Assembly (NCBI GenBank): GCA_013331625.1
Contig: DUGC01000053.1
Location: 26,719-32,420, forward strand
Length of the DNA: 5,702 nucleotides
Direction: 5' to 3'
Origin: Candidatus Iainarchaeum sp.
Lineage (GTDB): Archaea; Iainarchaeota; Iainarchaeia; Iainarchaeales; Iainarchaeaceae
Position numbers and translations under genes: made by a program. The stretch's first letter is position 1. Each line of letters begins with the position of its first letter. Positions 5,493-5,702 of the stretch are shown one piece after another. Below the pieces are notes generated by a model. It saw nothing but the letters and a program-made list of their open reading frames with translations, was not told the origin of the DNA and did not search any database.

Positions 5493-5511
5493 GATAGCCA
5501 AAAAGTTCAAA

Positions 5512-5527
5512 CCCTTCAATTGAAGGG
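5512..5527 (-). promoter_or_regulatory. Leader hairpin 2, perfect 16-bp palindrome
   Basis: CCCTTCAATTGAAGGG is a perfect palindrome that can fold as a 6-bp stem with an AATT loop, followed on the minus strand by a T-rich stretch with five T (5504-5500). It could be an RNA hairpin, an attenuator or backup terminator of the upstream gene, or an operator for a dimeric regulator. The sequence alone does not decide. Confidence 0.45.
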
Positions 5528-5530
5528 CAA

Positions 5531-5555
5531 ACTCCTAATTGCCAGAATTAGAAGT
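5531..5555 (-). promoter_or_regulatory. Leader hairpin 1 of the S19e operon
   Basis: Ten-base arms at 5546-5555 and 5531-5540 enclose a 5-nt loop (CTGGC on the minus strand). In the minus-strand RNA all ten pairs form, one as a G-U wobble; on the plus strand that pair becomes a C-A mismatch. The asymmetry favours an RNA structure in the S19e transcript. Confidence 0.5.
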
Positions 5556-5575
5556 TAAAGAATCTGCCCTGAAAA

Positions 5576-5587
5576 CGTTTATAAACG
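5576..5587 (-). promoter_or_regulatory. Palindromic TATA box of the S19e operon
   Basis: CGTTTATAAACG is a perfect 12-bp palindrome with the archaeal TATA core TTTATAAA at 5578-5585. It is the best TATA match upstream of S19e. Being symmetric it could also fire rightward; A-rich bases on its left (GAAAAC at 5571-5576) would suit a rightward BRE, but no convincing plus-strand gene follows within the window. Confidence 0.55.
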
Positions 5588-5599
5588 CTTGGGTAAGCG
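5586..5599 (-). terminator. Possible terminator of the right-edge gene
   Basis: On the minus strand CGCTT-ACCC-AAGCG (5-bp stem, 4-nt loop) starts 9 nt after the stop codon at 5609 and runs into TTTATAAACGTTTT. A stem followed by T-rich sequence may end transcription of the upstream gene. It shares two bases with the TATA palindrome, so the end of one transcript and the promoter of the next would be fused. The stem is short and support is modest. Confidence 0.3.
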
Positions 5600-5608
5600 G
5601 GGTTTGGC

Positions 5609-5702
5609 CTAAAGTCCCGGCACTGTAAATGTTATTGTTTTTGCGCTGCGCTCATAGCTTACTATGCTGCAAGCTGTGCACTCCGTTCCGTCCTTTAGTA
5701 TT
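5609..5702 (-). CDS. C-terminal fragment of a protein, possibly a cell-surface protein
   Basis: This is the only minus-strand frame open from the right edge; it gives 30 codons before TAG at 5609-5611. The peptide, with DGTECTACSIVSYE followed by KTITFTVPGL at the end, alternates polar and hydrophobic residues like beta strands and has a C-x-x-C pair. It resembles the C-x-I-x-x-x-S-Y and LTFNV endings of beta-rich surface proteins in some DPANN archaea, where the match usually continues for several residues with an F-S-x-Y-S-like segment; here the frame stops at once. This likeness is from memory and weak. No start is visible, so length and function are unknown. Confidence 0.5.
   Translation of the reverse strand, partial: ILKDGTECTACSIVSYERSAKTITFTVPGL

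Larger units (their letters stand above)
5439..5608 (-). promoter_or_regulatory. Leader and promoter region of the S19e operon
   Basis: This 170-bp gap holds no gene I can support. It contains, in minus-strand order, a small hairpin next to the upstream stop codon (5586-5599), a palindromic TATA box (5576-5587), and then three hairpins (5531-5555, 5512-5527, 5479-5492), an A-rich unstructured run (5444-5478) and the S19e Shine-Dalgarno. If transcription starts about 26 nt from the TATA centre, near 5555, the mRNA leader is about 117 nt, long for an archaeal mRNA, and begins at the first hairpin. Confidence 0.5.

Noticed and set aside
5629..5702. Plus-strand frame from an ATG at 5629, downstream of the symmetric TATA box
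   Set aside because: It is open to the window edge, but its Cys/Leu-rich peptide looks like the shadow of the minus-strand frame, which reads as a plausible protein end. It has no ribosome binding site.

Overview
The window is archaeal. All genes sit in compact, co-directional or convergent arrangement, and the main block on the minus strand is a ribosome and protein-biogenesis cluster typical of archaea: S19e, PDCD5-like DNA-binding protein, L39e, L31e, aIF6, LX (L18ae/L20a), prefoldin alpha and FtsY. Start sites follow an archaeal Shine-Dalgarno pattern (GTGAT or GTGAG, about 5 nt, then the start codon), and promoters look like TATA boxes of the TTTATAAA type. The moderate base composition, very short spacers, charged tails on several ribosomal proteins and the surface-protein-like fragment at the right edge would fit a DPANN-type or other small-genome archaeon, but the lineage is an inference and is not proved by the window.

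Layout from left to right: (1) 1-25, minus strand, the first eight codons of a gene that runs off the left edge, with its own TATA box and Shine-Dalgarno; (2) 26-132, a divergent promoter region; (3) 133-915, plus strand, a 260-residue protein that I do not recognise by name but which carries the metal-site pattern of aspartoacylase/succinylglutamate desuccinylase-like (M14-type) hydrolases and a very basic C-terminal tail; (4) 908-5438, minus strand, the eight-gene operon, whose last gene (ftsY) converges on and overlaps the hydrolase gene by 8 bp; (5) 5439-5608, a leader and promoter region with a palindromic TATA box and three successive hairpins; (6) 5609-5702, minus strand, the C-terminal 30 codons of another gene.

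The operon couples ribosome parts (S19e in the small subunit; L31e, L39e and LX in the large subunit), a subunit anti-association factor (aIF6), a co-translational chaperone (prefoldin alpha) and the signal recognition particle receptor (FtsY). In effect it covers ribosome assembly, the nascent-chain exit and membrane targeting. Genes are separated by 4 to 16 bp or overlap, and in three junctions the upstream stop codon TGA lies inside the downstream Shine-Dalgarno, so translational coupling is likely.

The most unusual points are the long charged or low-complexity extensions on S19e, L39e, L31e and FtsY in one operon, the structured leader upstream of S19e, the terminator-like hairpin for the operon hidden inside the end of the convergent hydrolase gene, and the hydrolase-like protein itself. 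I see no tRNA, rRNA, CRISPR array, insertion sequence or phage gene. I did not find clear evidence of an undescribed multi-gene system.
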